The translations under genes were made by a program, and so were the position numbers. Below are positions 1 to 8,425 of a DNA stretch of 64,000 nucleotides, in pieces. The stretch is taken from positions 1-64,000 of the forward strand of contig DASZEJ010000115.1 in assembly GCA_035940955.1 (NCBI GenBank), given 5' to 3'. The notes beneath the pieces are model-generated. The model saw nothing but the letters and a program-made list of their open reading frames with translations, had not been told where the DNA came from and ran no database searches. Source of the DNA: CADCVT01 sp035940955 (lineage in GTDB: Bacteria; Actinomycetota; Thermoleophilia; Solirubrobacterales; Solirubrobacteraceae). How positions within the stretch are numbered: the stretch's first letter is position 1; the number at the start of each line of letters is the position of its first letter.

Positions 1-19
1 CCCCCCCCCCCCCCCCCCC
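1..19. other. Poly-C homopolymer at window edge
   Basis: The window opens with 19 consecutive C residues. No other run of this length was noticed. It may be a real G/C tract, or an assembly or gap-closure artefact at a contig edge. Confidence 0.6.
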
Positions 20-54
20 GGAGCGTCCGCGTAGTCCTGTTCCGCTGAAGTCAT

Positions 55-72
55 CCGCGGCGGTAGCCGCGG
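55..72 (+). promoter_or_regulatory. Hairpin just upstream of the first gene
   Basis: CCGCGGC, a GGTA loop and GCCGCGG form a perfect 7-bp stem ending 10 nt before the ATG of the aminotransferase gene. It sits where a ribosome-binding site would be and could limit initiation. A regulatory role is inference. Confidence 0.3.
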
Positions 73-82
73 CGGCGGGCCG

Positions 83-1369
83 ATGAGACGAACAGGAGGC
101 GCCGCCCGCCGGGCGATCGACGCGATCGCCGCGCACACGGGAGGGGGACCGCGGCTCATCGCGCAGTCGGCGGACGTCGTTATCGAACGCGGGAGCGGCT
201 CGTACCTGTACAACGACTCCGGCGATCGCCTGCTCGACGCGGTCTCCGGTTATGGGGTGGCGTCGCTCGGCCACAGTCACCCGCGGTGGGTCGAGGCCGT
301 CGTGTCGCAGGCGCGCCGGCTCGCCCATACCACGCTTCATACAGCCGAACTCGCCGGCTACCTCACTGCGCTCGCGGACGTGCTCCCGCCGCGAATCGAC
401 CGGATCGCGCTTGCCACGACCGGAGCGGAGGCCATCGAGATGGCGATGTGGCTCGCCCAGACCGAGCGCCGCCGGCCTGGGATCCTCACGTTCGCCGACG
501 GCTTCCACGGCAAGACCGCTGCCGTTCGCTACACGCGCGATCCGTCCTCGAACGACGCGCGATCGCTCGCGCCGCACTGGCTTCGGACCGCACCGTTCCC
601 GGCCTGCCGAGATCACGACGCCGTTGACTACGGCTCCTGTCACGAGCCGGTCGAGGAGGCCATCGCGACGATCGCGACGCGGGAGGATCTCGATGACGTC
701 GCAGCGGTCTTGGTGGAGCCGGTGCTCGGGACAGCCGGGAATATCCCGCCGCGGCGCGGGTTCCTCGCCGGGCTGCGCGAGCTGTGTCGCGAGCGCGATT
801 GGCTGCTCATCTACGACGAGTCGATCACCGGCTTCGGCCGCACCGGGGAGCTGTTCGCGTTCGGGACGTTCGGCGTCGAGCCCGACATCGTCGTCCTGGC
901 CAAGGGCCTCGGCGGTGGCTTCCCACTCAGCGCGGTGTGCGCGCCCGGTGACATCTGGCAGGGCTCGGCGCTGAGCACGCCGTCATCGACCTCCAGCAGC
1001 TACGGGGCGAATCCGCTCGCCTGCGCCGCAGGGAAGGTCACGCTCGAGATCGTGACGGACCGCGGGTTCATGGATCAGGTTCGGGCCACCGCCGGGCAGG
1101 CCGCCAAACGACTGCGCGAGCTGGCCGAGGCCTCGCCGCGCGTCGTCAACCCTCGCGGAATCGGCCTCATGCTCGGCTTCGACCTCGTCGACCCCGATTC
1201 GGGCGAGCTCGCGTCAGACGTCGAGTGCGAAGCCGTGTTCCGCGCATGTCGCGATGCGGGTGTGCTCGTCGCGGCCACCGTGCCACGTGTGCGTCTGAGC
1301 CCTCCGTTGACGCTCACCGCCGCCGAGGCCGATCGCCTGTTCGACGTTCTGCTCGACGTCCTCGCATGA
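83..1369 (+). CDS. Class III PLP-dependent aminotransferase
   Basis: This 428-aa protein is a full-length fold-type I, class III (ornithine/GABA/DABA-type) aminotransferase. Visible hallmarks are the N-terminal LDAVSGYGV region, the TTGAEAIEMA cofactor loop, the YDESITGFGRTG segment with its PLP-contacting Asp, and VVLAKGLGGGFP with the Schiff-base Lys. Such enzymes move an amino group from an amino acid to an aldehyde or ketone; in aminoglycoside pathways they aminate sugar or cyclitol carbonyls. Its stop overlaps the next start (ATGA), so it heads a coupled run with two Gfo/Idh oxidoreductases and a DegT aminotransferase, which points to an aminocyclitol or aminosugar substrate. The exact substrate cannot be read from the sequence. 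Confidence 0.9.
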   Translation: MRRTGGAARRAIDAIAAHTGGGPRLIAQSADVVIERGSGSYLYNDSGDRLLDAVSGYGVASLGHSHPRWVEAVVSQARRLAHTTLHTAELAGYLTALADVLPPRIDRIALATTGAEAIEMAMWLAQTERRRPGILTFADGFHGKTAAVRYTRDPSSNDARSLAPHWLRTAPFPACRDHDAVDYGSCHEPVEEAIATIATREDLDDVAAVLVEPVLGTAGNIPPRRGFLAGLRELCRERDWLLIYDESITGFGRTGELFAFGTFGVEPDIVVLAKGLGGGFPLSAVCAPGDIWQGSALSTPSSTSSSYGANPLACAAGKVTLEIVTDRGFMDQVRATAGQAAKRLRELAEASPRVVNPRGIGLMLGFDLVDPDSGELASDVECEAVFRACRDAGVLVAATVPRVRLSPPLTLTAAEADRLFDVLLDVLA

Positions 1370-2358
1370 GGATCGCCGCCGCCGGGCTGGGTGGGGCGTG
1401 GACTCGGGGCCATCTGCCCGCGGTCGTCCGGCTCGAGAGCGAGCGGAAGGTCACGCTCGTCGGCGGCGCGGATCCGGACGTCCAGCGGCGAGCTATCCTC
1501 GCCGACAGGCTCCCGCACGTGCCGGGCTTCGCGAGCGTGGATGACATGCTCGCCTCGGTCGACTGCGACGCGCTCGTCGTTGCGACCGACCCCAGCGCCC
1601 ATGCCGAGCTAATTGCGCTTGCGTTCCGGCAGGGGCTCCACGTGATCTGCGAGAAGCCGCTCACGGTGGGCTGGGCGCAGCACGAGCTCGTTGCGAGAGC
1701 GTGCGCCGAGCGAGTCGATCTCGCTCTCGTGCCGGTCCATCAGTACCGCTACTCCCCTCAGTGGATGTCCATCGCGCGCTGGGCCCGCTGCGCCTCCGTT
1801 GCACGCATCCCCTTCTCGTTGATCGTGGACCTCGAGCGCGAGGGGACCGACAGCAACGCAGTCTCCGAATGGCGTGCGGACTCCTCCGCGGCGGGCGGGA
1901 TGCTTGCCGATGCTGGGGTGCACTTCCTCGCACTGGCGTGGACGATCGACCGGCAGCTCGAGGTGCTGGGGAGCGCTCGGAACAGCACCAGCGAGAGTCG
2001 CGAGCGAGCGGCGGCCATCGTCCGGCTCGGACACGGCGTCCTCGCGATCCAGGCCTGGAACGGTGCCTCCATCCGTCGCACTCGCGTCGAGCTGCGAACG
2101 AGGAGCGGTTCGATCACGTGGTGTGACGGATCGGCAAGCGTGAGCGTGAGAGGACGATCGCTCCGGCGTCGACAGGTCGCCGCGCTGAGCGATCGCACGC
2201 ATGTCGACGCGCTGTACGTGCCCTTCTACCGCGACGTGGTCAGGAACATCGGGAACGGCTCCTGGCGTATGCATCGCACGGCCGAGGCGCTCGGCGTCGG
2301 CCGCGCGCTGGTGACGCTGCTGGAACGTGCCCCCCTCGAGTCCGGTCTCGTCGCGTAG
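1366..2358 (+). CDS. Gfo/Idh/MocA-family NAD(P)-dependent oxidoreductase
   Basis: A 330-aa protein with an N-terminal Rossmann fold (AAAGLGGAWTRGH), a DALVVATDP strand and the family EKPLT motif in VICEKPLTV, where the Lys is catalytic. Members oxidise or reduce sugar and inositol hydroxyls. ATG at 1366 is chosen because it overlaps the upstream TGA as ATGA and places the nucleotide-binding loop at the N terminus; a longer upstream reading of the frame lies inside the aminotransferase gene. The second half is diverged (HQYRY instead of a typical HxxR/N substrate region), so substrate is open. The neighbours suggest an inositol- or sugar-like substrate. Confidence 0.85.
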   Translation: MRIAAAGLGGAWTRGHLPAVVRLESERKVTLVGGADPDVQRRAILADRLPHVPGFASVDDMLASVDCDALVVATDPSAHAELIALAFRQGLHVICEKPLTVGWAQHELVARACAERVDLALVPVHQYRYSPQWMSIARWARCASVARIPFSLIVDLEREGTDSNAVSEWRADSSAAGGMLADAGVHFLALAWTIDRQLEVLGSARNSTSESRERAAAIVRLGHGVLAIQAWNGASIRRTRVELRTRSGSITWCDGSASVSVRGRSLRRRQVAALSDRTHVDALYVPFYRDVVRNIGNGSWRMHRTAEALGVGRALVTLLERAPLESGLVA

Positions 2359-2367
2359 GCACCGGTC

Positions 2368-3687
2368 GTGGCACCCGGCTCACCCGGCGCACCATCAGCC
2401 AGGCTCGCCATCCACGGCGGGCCGAAGGCGCGCACGCGGCCGGAGGTGCCGATGTTCCCCGGCGGGATGGAGATTGGAAAGCCGGAGCGCGACGCCGTCG
2501 ACGGGGTCCTGGACCGCCGGCGGCTGATTCGCTTCTACGGCCCCGACGACCCCGACGGCGACGACGTCGCCTCCGAGGTCGACGCGTTCGAGGATGCATT
2601 CGCGACGCGGATGGGCTCCTCGTACGCCCTCGGCGTCAGCTCCGGCACCGCGGCCCTCATCACCAGCCTCGCCGCACTGGGGGTCGGCCCCGGTGACGAG
2701 GTGATCCTCCCGGCCTACACGTTCATCGCGAGCGCCGCGGCGATCCTCGCGGTCGGCGCCATCCCGGTGATCGCGGAGGTCGACGAGAGCCTGACGCTCG
2801 ACCCGCACTCCGCACGCGACTCGATCACGAGCTACACGAAGGCGATCATGCCCGTTCACATGCGCGGCATGCCCGCGCAGATGGTCGAGCTGACGGAGCT
2901 CGCCCGCGCGAACGGCCTGTGCGTGGTCGAGGACGCCGCACAGGCGACCGGTGCCTCGTATCGCGGCCGGCCCCTCGGGTCGTTGGGCGATGTCAACGCG
3001 TTCAGCCTCCAGATGCACAAGATCATCACGACGGGCGAGGGCGGTGTCCTCACGACCGACGACCCCGATCTTCTCTTCCGCGCCAAGTGTTTCCACGACT
3101 CGGCGAGCGAATGGCGGGGCGCCGCATGGCAGGACCCGGATCCGGCGGTGCGAGCGACCTTCACCGCGTTTCCCGGCATGAACTTCCGTATGGCCGAGAT
3201 CACCGGCGCGATCGGCCGTGTCCAGCTCAGCAGGCTCGACGACCTGCTCGGGCGCATGCGTGCTCACAAGGCCGTCCTTCGCGGCGCGCTCGAAGGCACG
3301 GGACGCGTCGAGCTGCGCCGGGTCACCGACCCGGATGAGGCGGCGACGGCGCTTATCTTCTTCGTCGCCAATCCGCGTCAGGCACGCCGCCTGACCGACG
3401 CGCTGAGAGCTGAGGGTGTCGGCGCTCGCGTCCTTTACGTCGACGGTGAGCACGACTGGCATGTCTACGCGTGCTGGCGGGACGTGCTCGCCAAGCGCAC
3501 GTGGAATCGGCAGGGATACCCGTTCTCGATGGCGAGACGCGGCATCGACTACCGCGTCGATATGTGCCCGCGCAGCCTCGAGTTGCTCCGTCGCGCGGTG
3601 CACCTCGACGTCCCACCCCAGCTCACCGACCTGGATGTCGAAGAGACAGCCGACGCGCTCCGCAAGGTGGTGACCGCGCTGTGCTAG
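2368..3687 (+). CDS. DegT/DnrJ/EryC1/StrS-family sugar/cyclitol aminotransferase
   Basis: A 439-aa PLP enzyme starting with GTG. The DegT signature is clear: GVSSGTAALITSL, PAYTFIASAAAIL, VVEDAAQATGA and FSLQMHKIITTGEGG with the PLP Lys. These enzymes transaminate keto-sugars or inososes, using glutamine or glutamate. With Gfo/Idh dehydrogenases before and after it, the arrangement (dehydrogenase then aminotransferase) is the one used to turn inositol into aminocyclitols in streptomycin- and fortimicin-type pathways. The gene lies 9 bp after the preceding stop and overlaps the next start by 7 nt. It is about 40-60 residues longer than typical StrS proteins, mainly in the C-terminal half. Confidence 0.9.
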   Translation: MAPGSPGAPSARLAIHGGPKARTRPEVPMFPGGMEIGKPERDAVDGVLDRRRLIRFYGPDDPDGDDVASEVDAFEDAFATRMGSSYALGVSSGTAALITSLAALGVGPGDEVILPAYTFIASAAAILAVGAIPVIAEVDESLTLDPHSARDSITSYTKAIMPVHMRGMPAQMVELTELARANGLCVVEDAAQATGASYRGRPLGSLGDVNAFSLQMHKIITTGEGGVLTTDDPDLLFRAKCFHDSASEWRGAAWQDPDPAVRATFTAFPGMNFRMAEITGAIGRVQLSRLDDLLGRMRAHKAVLRGALEGTGRVELRRVTDPDEAATALIFFVANPRQARRLTDALRAEGVGARVLYVDGEHDWHVYACWRDVLAKRTWNRQGYPFSMARRGIDYRVDMCPRSLELLRRAVHLDVPPQLTDLDVEETADALRKVVTALC

Positions 3688-4754
3688 CGCGGGCCGGGAT
3701 CATCGGGCCCGGCGGCGCCGGCTCACTGCACGCGGATGCGCTGCGGCGGATCGGCGTCGCCGTACGCGGCGTTGCCGCAGTCTCGCCGGACGTCGCCCGG
3801 CGCGACGCTGAGCGGCTCGGCCTCGACCGCGCCTACGCCTCGGTCGACGAGCTCGTCGCCAGCGCCGAGGTCGACGTAGTCCACGTCTGCTCGCCCAACG
3901 CGCTTCATCTGGCGCACTGCCGCGCCGCGCTCGAGGCCGGCAAGCACATCGTCGCCGAGAAGCCGCTGACCACTTCGGTCCGCGAGGCGGAGGAGCTGCT
4001 GAGCCTCGCCGAGGACGTCGGCGTGGTCCACGCGCTGTGCCATACGTACCGCTACTACCCGATGGTCCAAGCGCTTCGAGCGGTCGCGGCGGGTGGCCAG
4101 CTCGGGCACGTGCACACCATCCACGGCACCTGGCTCGCCGAAGAGCTGCTCGGCATCGATCCGGAGCACTGGATGCTGGATCGCCGTCAGATGGGACCGG
4201 CGCTCTCGCTCGCCGACGTCGGCGTCCACTGGTGGGACCTGGTCGAGCACGTGACGCGATCGGCGGTCAGCGACGTGATCTGCGAGACGCGCGCCAGGCG
4301 CCCGAACGCTCGCGGAGGCGAGGACACGGCGGTGTTCGTCTTGCGCCTCGAGGGAGGGGCGATCGCCACCGGCGTGGTCTGCCAGGCGGCACCGGGGCAC
4401 ACGAACACGGTGACACTCGAGCTCATCGGCGACCGCGCCGCCGCGGCCTGGGACATCCGCTCGGCGGATCAGCTCGTGGTCCGAGAGCTGAGCGGTCGTC
4501 AGCGCGTGCTCCAACGCGGGACGGCACCGGTCGAGGCCCTGGGCGTCGGCGCACGCCTGCCGCCCGGCCATCCGGAGGGTCACGCCGACGCCCTGCGCGA
4601 GCTACTTAGCCGGGTCTACGAGCACATCGGCAGGGGCTATCCGGCGCGGGGCCATCCCACGTTCGTGGACGGCCTGCGCGGCCTGCGCGTGCTCGAGGCC
4701 CTTTCGACGAGCGCTCGGACGACGCGCTGGACCGCCGTCTCGACCGGCTGCTAG
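3681..4754 (+). CDS. Gfo/Idh/MocA-family oxidoreductase (second copy)
   Basis: A 357-aa protein beginning at GTG 3681, inside the last codons of the aminotransferase gene. This start gives a natural N terminus with the nucleotide-binding loop GIIGPGGAGSLHADA, followed by VDVVHVCSPNALH and the catalytic HIVAEKPLTT motif. The later LADVGVHWWDL with a conserved His fits the substrate side of inositol- or sugar-dehydrogenase-like members. It is only distantly similar to the oxidoreductase at 1366, so the two probably act on different positions or substrates. It ends in a 4-nt convergent overlap with the STAND ATPase gene. Confidence 0.85.
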   Translation: MLARAGIIGPGGAGSLHADALRRIGVAVRGVAAVSPDVARRDAERLGLDRAYASVDELVASAEVDVVHVCSPNALHLAHCRAALEAGKHIVAEKPLTTSVREAEELLSLAEDVGVVHALCHTYRYYPMVQALRAVAAGGQLGHVHTIHGTWLAEELLGIDPEHWMLDRRQMGPALSLADVGVHWWDLVEHVTRSAVSDVICETRARRPNARGGEDTAVFVLRLEGGAIATGVVCQAAPGHTNTVTLELIGDRAAAAWDIRSADQLVVRELSGRQRVLQRGTAPVEALGVGARLPPGHPEGHADALRELLSRVYEHIGRGYPARGHPTFVDGLRGLRVLEALSTSARTTRWTAVSTGC

Positions 4755-6934
4755 TCGCCGGCCACCGGCGCGTCCGTCAGGCGCGTCGGCCGGCGCGACA
4801 TGTAGTCGCGAAGAAGGTCCGGTGACCTCCTCGCCAGCCGGATCGCGTCCAAGAGCGCGCGCGCCTCCTCCTCCTCTGGTGGTAGGCCGAGCCGCGTCGT
4901 CTCGGCTACGGCGTGGGCGGCGATCGGCTCGCCGGCATCGAGCTCCCCCGCGAGGAGGTGCAGCCGCGCGGTGGTCAGGGACACGCGCGCCGACTGCCGC
5001 TGATCGTGGTATGCCGACGTTATGCGCTGCGCGCGTTCGAGCAGACCCCGGGCCTCCGTCATCGCCCCGCGATGGATCGCGACCTCGGCCCGGAAGCGCA
5101 GCGGGAAGGCCTTCGCCCGCTCCCAGCCGATCTTCTCGCAGATGTCGAGACAGCGCAGCGACGCCGAGTCGCACTCGTCGAGCCGCCCCAAGTAGAGCAG
5201 CGCCGCCGACTGCATGTCGAGGACGTTGACGAGCCACTCGAGATCGTTTGCGGCGAGGAGGCGCTCCTCGGCGCCTTCGATCACGTCAAGCGCCTCGGGC
5301 GCCCGGCCCGCGCGGTAGCGCAGGAAGCCCTCGGTGTACATCTGCCTCGCGATCTCCTTCGTATCGCCGGAGTCCATGGCCGCGCGCCAGCCGAGGGCAA
5401 GCGCCTCCTCCGCCGCCTTGAACTCGCCGCGGAAGCCGTGGGTCCCTGCGAGGACATGGGCGGCGAGCGATGCGCACGCGTAGTCCCGGGTGCGCATGGC
5501 GCTGTCGTACGCGTGCTTCGCGGCGTCGAGCCGATCGTCGAACAGCCCGAGCGTCAGGAGGATGTCGAGCGTCCTCTTGAACAGCCTCTGGAGGTCGTCC
5601 TCGAGGTCCGGGCGCACGAACCCGTCGAGCTCCTGCCTGGCGAGGCCTTCGAACACGGCACGGATGGCGTCAACCTCGGGGATCGCTGAGCGAGCATCCT
5701 CCGGCGCGCTCTCGAAGGCCTCGATGTAGTGCCGCGCGAGGCGTTGCAGGTAGGCGTAGCGAACGTCGACGGGCGTCTCTCCGAAGACGAAGAGCCGGAA
5801 CGCCTGCGGGCACGTGAAGGCCGATCGACCGGCCGAGCGCGCCACTCCCAGCAGGCCCTCGTCGCGCAGCTCGGTCGCTTGCGCTCGCGCCTGCTTCGCG
5901 GGAATGTCGCAGGCGATCGCGAGCTGAGCGGCCGTCGCGTGGCCGCCCAGGCAGTCGCACGCGGCGAGCAGTCCTCTCGCGTCCGCGCTGAGGTTGCTCC
6001 AGACAGGCTCGAAGAGCCTCGGGAGGTCACGCCCCCGCCGCAGTGCCTCCAGGCGATCGTCGAGCGTGTCTCCGCTGTTCTTGTACGCGATCAGAAACCA
6101 CCTGATCGTCGCCGGATGACCCCCCACGATCTCGTACAGGCGCTTCGCGAATTCCTCGTCGAACTCGTCGCGCGGCTCGAGCTTGAGGCGGCCGACCTGA
6201 CTGTCGATGAGCTTGCGCACGTCCTCTCTGCTCAGCTCCTCGAGCGGCAGGCAATACGCGTCCAAGCCGGTGGGCCGGGTGACCGCGGCGATGACCACCG
6301 AGCCCTCGGGCACCGTCCTGAGGAGCTCTCGCATGGTCTCGGAGTCGTCGTCGTCCGAGAGCCTCAGGTTGTCGAGCACGAGAGCGGTCCTGCGGGAGGC
6401 CAGGTGCGTGCGCAGCCGGTCGAGCTTCACGCGGTGGGAGCCCGTCGCGACCGACTGGTCGTCCGTCTCGATGCAGAGCGAGCGGCCGATATCGGCGAGC
6501 GTTGTGGATCCCTCCCGTCCGGCGACCCACACGAACGCGTGCTCTCGCAGATCAAGCGGGCCCCGAGGCGGCTCCTCCGACAGCAGGTGAGCCAGCTGCG
6601 TCGCCGTGGCGCTCTTGCCGATCCCCGGCGGGCCTTCGATCGCCAGCACGGCCTCGCGCTCCGTGCAGATCTGGCTGATCGCCTCATTCAGCTCGACGTC
6701 GCGATTGATGAAAGGGCGGGGAGGGGACGGGAGCGAATTCCCGCGCGAGGCCGGCTCGAGCTGCGGCGGGGCCGCGAGGGGGGAGGGCTCAGGCTTGACC
6801 TTGGCGGCCCTGCGGCGCGCGCTCAGCAGCTGGACAAGATTCGTGCTCAACGTGACGAGCGCGGCCGCAAGCCCGAGGCCCGCCGTAATCAGGGCGAGCC
6901 ACAGTCCGATGTCTCCACTCACGGCGGTGGGCAT
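4751..6934 (-). CDS. Membrane-anchored STAND-type ATPase with TPR-like C terminus
   Basis: A 727-aa protein. Residues ~10-36 form one hydrophobic segment, followed by a basic/Pro-rich linker. A P-loop NTPase starts near residue 95 with Walker A GPPGIGKS (101-108) and Walker B-like ALVLDN (~184-189), and GGHPATIRWF resembles the GxP motif of NB-ARC/STAND modules. A winged-helix-like stretch follows (~310-370), and the C-terminal ~350 residues are Ala/Leu/Arg-rich helical repeats like TPRs. STAND proteins act as signal-triggered oligomerising switches in regulation or defence. No separate effector domain is visible, so its output is unknown. It is divergent from the AAC(2') gene with 66 bp between starts. 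Confidence 0.8.
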   Translation of the reverse strand: MPTAVSGDIGLWLALITAGLGLAAALVTLSTNLVQLLSARRRAAKVKPEPSPLAAPPQLEPASRGNSLPSPPRPFINRDVELNEAISQICTEREAVLAIEGPPGIGKSATATQLAHLLSEEPPRGPLDLREHAFVWVAGREGSTTLADIGRSLCIETDDQSVATGSHRVKLDRLRTHLASRRTALVLDNLRLSDDDDSETMRELLRTVPEGSVVIAAVTRPTGLDAYCLPLEELSREDVRKLIDSQVGRLKLEPRDEFDEEFAKRLYEIVGGHPATIRWFLIAYKNSGDTLDDRLEALRRGRDLPRLFEPVWSNLSADARGLLAACDCLGGHATAAQLAIACDIPAKQARAQATELRDEGLLGVARSAGRSAFTCPQAFRLFVFGETPVDVRYAYLQRLARHYIEAFESAPEDARSAIPEVDAIRAVFEGLARQELDGFVRPDLEDDLQRLFKRTLDILLTLGLFDDRLDAAKHAYDSAMRTRDYACASLAAHVLAGTHGFRGEFKAAEEALALGWRAAMDSGDTKEIARQMYTEGFLRYRAGRAPEALDVIEGAEERLLAANDLEWLVNVLDMQSAALLYLGRLDECDSASLRCLDICEKIGWERAKAFPLRFRAEVAIHRGAMTEARGLLERAQRITSAYHDQRQSARVSLTTARLHLLAGELDAGEPIAAHAVAETTRLGLPPEEEEARALLDAIRLARRSPDLLRDYMSRRPTRLTDAPVAGD

Positions 6935-7000
6935 CTACGGATCCTGTCGCATTTGCCCGGGCCCGGGGACGGCGCATCCGATGTGGAAGGCTGTCCACCG

Positions 7001-7534
7001 GTGACGCGGCTTGTCGTAGCCGAGACCTCGGCGGTTAACAACGCAACGCTGGCGGCTGCGCGAGCCCTGCTCGTCGAGGTGTTCGAAGGAGAGTTCACCA
7101 GCCGCGACTGGGAGCATGCCCTCGGGGGCGTGCACGCGTTCCTCTGGGACCGCCAGGAGCTGATCGGTCACGCCTCCATCGTCCCAAGACGGGCGTTACT
7201 GTCGGGGAAGGCGCGTCGCACCGGCCACGTCGAGAGCGTGGGAGTTCGCTCCGACCAGCGCGGACGTGGTCACGGGTCGACGCTGATGGACGCGATCGAA
7301 GAGGTGATTCGGCAGGAGTACAACCTCGGTGCACTCGGCGCCAGTGAGCAGGCGAAGACTTTCTACGCGGCCCGCGGCTGGCGGCCATGGCGCGGGCGGC
7401 TGTCGGTGCTCACCGCGATCGGAGTCGAGTCGCTCGGACGCGGGAACGGCAGCGTCCACGTGTTCACACACGGGGTCCCTGTGGACGTGACCGGCGAGCT
7501 GACCTGCGAATGGCGCGAGGGCGAGCTGTGGTGA
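7001..7534 (+). CDS. aac(2'): Aminoglycoside 2'-N-acetyltransferase (AAC(2')-like GNAT)
   Basis: A 177-aa GNAT protein closely resembling the chromosomal AAC(2') of mycobacteria: EFTSRDWEHALGGVHAFLW near the N terminus, VESVGVRSDQRGRGHGS for acetyl-CoA binding, YNLGALGASEQAKTFYAARGW, and a C-terminal ELTCEWREGELW. These segments recall the mycobacterial enzyme from memory rather than from an alignment. AAC(2') enzymes acetylate the 2'-amino group of aminoglycosides. GTG 7001 is chosen because GGAAGG lies 10 nt upstream and the reading frame before it is non-coding. Its position beside aminocyclitol-type genes suggests self-resistance or a tailoring role, but a generic intrinsic acetyltransferase is also possible. 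Confidence 0.85.
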   Translation: MTRLVVAETSAVNNATLAAARALLVEVFEGEFTSRDWEHALGGVHAFLWDRQELIGHASIVPRRALLSGKARRTGHVESVGVRSDQRGRGHGSTLMDAIEEVIRQEYNLGALGASEQAKTFYAARGWRPWRGRLSVLTAIGVESLGRGNGSVHVFTHGVPVDVTGELTCEWREGELW

Positions 7535-7567
7535 CCACGGACGGCAGGTGTATCTCCCGAGTTCAGC

Positions 7568-8380
7568 TCAGCTGCTCAGGAGTTCGGCCAGAGCGGATCT
7601 TGTCGGTCTCGGGCCCGCAATCAACGGATGGCCACCTAGAGGGGCATCTCCGGTGATCTCCGCACCCGCCTCGCTCGCGATCAGCCGGCCGGCGGCGATG
7701 TCCCAGAGTCTGAGATCGCTCTCGTAGTACGCGGCGGCCTCGCCCGCCGCAACGGCACACAGCTCGAGCGACGCGGCGCCGCGACAGCGAACATCGCGGA
7801 CATGCGGCAGCACGCGGGTGAGCTGCGCCGCCTGCACCACCCGGCGAGCAGGATCCGCGGCGAAGCCGGTGGCGACGACACACTCCTCAAGTCGAGCTCC
7901 GGCCGAGTCGAGCGTCGGCAAGCGAAACCCGTTGCACCATGCTCCGGCGCCGCGACAAGCGGAGTACGTGCGACCGACTCGAGGAGCGTGTACCACGCCC
8001 GCGACGAAGCCCTCGGTCATATCCTCGACAGCGATCGATACCGCCCACTCAGACCCGCCGGCGATGTAGTTCACGGTTCCGTCCAGCGCGTCCACCACCC
8101 ATCGAATCGAGGTCGAACCGGGCTGCTCGCCCTTCTCCTCACCGACGACCGCGTCATGCGGTCGGTGATCTCGGATCGCCGCACGGATCGCGGCCTCAGC
8201 CGCGAGATCGGCGTCCGTCACGACGTCCGTCGTCCCCGGCTTCAACTGAACGTCCCTGCCCGAGACGGAACGCTCCAGCAAGAGCTGACCGGCGGCACGG
8301 GCGCACTTCTCGGCGAGCGCGATCAGCTCATGAGCGGGAACCGTACGACGCATTCCGGTCTGCGGCGGGACTTTAGCCAC
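7568..8380 (-). CDS. Inositol-monophosphatase-family phosphatase
   Basis: A 270-aa protein with the Mg-dependent phosphatase motifs of the IMPase/SuhB family: GEEKG (metal-binding Glu), WVVDALDGTVNY (the DxxDGT motif), and WDIAAGRLIASEAG near the C terminus. The family hydrolyses inositol phosphates, histidinol phosphate or related sugar phosphates. With two oxidoreductases and a DegT aminotransferase nearby, an inositol-phosphate step of an aminocyclitol route is plausible, but housekeeping members look similar. The start may be the listed ATG or an ATG 27 nt downstream; the listed one abuts a tRNA remnant at 8382. Convergent with the AAC(2') gene. Confidence 0.85.
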   Translation of the reverse strand: MAKVPPQTGMRRTVPAHELIALAEKCARAAGQLLLERSVSGRDVQLKPGTTDVVTDADLAAEAAIRAAIRDHRPHDAVVGEEKGEQPGSTSIRWVVDALDGTVNYIAGGSEWAVSIAVEDMTEGFVAGVVHAPRVGRTYSACRGAGAWCNGFRLPTLDSAGARLEECVVATGFAADPARRVVQAAQLTRVLPHVRDVRCRGAASLELCAVAAGEAAAYYESDLRLWDIAAGRLIASEAGAEITGDAPLGGHPLIAGPRPTRSALAELLSS

Positions 8381-8381
8381 A

Positions 8382-8422
8382 TACGAACCGAAGGTCAGAG
8401 GTTCGAATCTTCTTGGTGCGCA
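8382..8422 (+). other. tRNA-Arg(ACG) 3'-half remnant, probable attachment-site scar
   Basis: The segment runs from an anticodon loop (T33, ACG, AA) through the 3' anticodon strand CCGAA, variable loop GGTC, T-arm AGAGG/TTCGAAT/CTTCT and an acceptor-like end TGGTGCGCA. No 5' half precedes it; the upstream bases belong to the IMPase gene. Tyrosine-recombinase elements leave such 3' halves after integrating into tRNA genes. Confidence 0.6.
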
Positions 8423-8425
8423 GTC

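Noticed and set aside
1225..1365. Upstream start for the first Gfo/Idh oxidoreductase
   Set aside because: The extension overlaps the aminotransferase gene and lacks coding character; ATG 1366 gives a standard N-terminal Rossmann loop.
5729..7000. Long N-terminal extension of the AAC(2') frame
   Set aside because: It is antisense to the STAND ATPase gene; the acetyltransferase fold begins at GTG 7001 behind a good ribosome-binding site.
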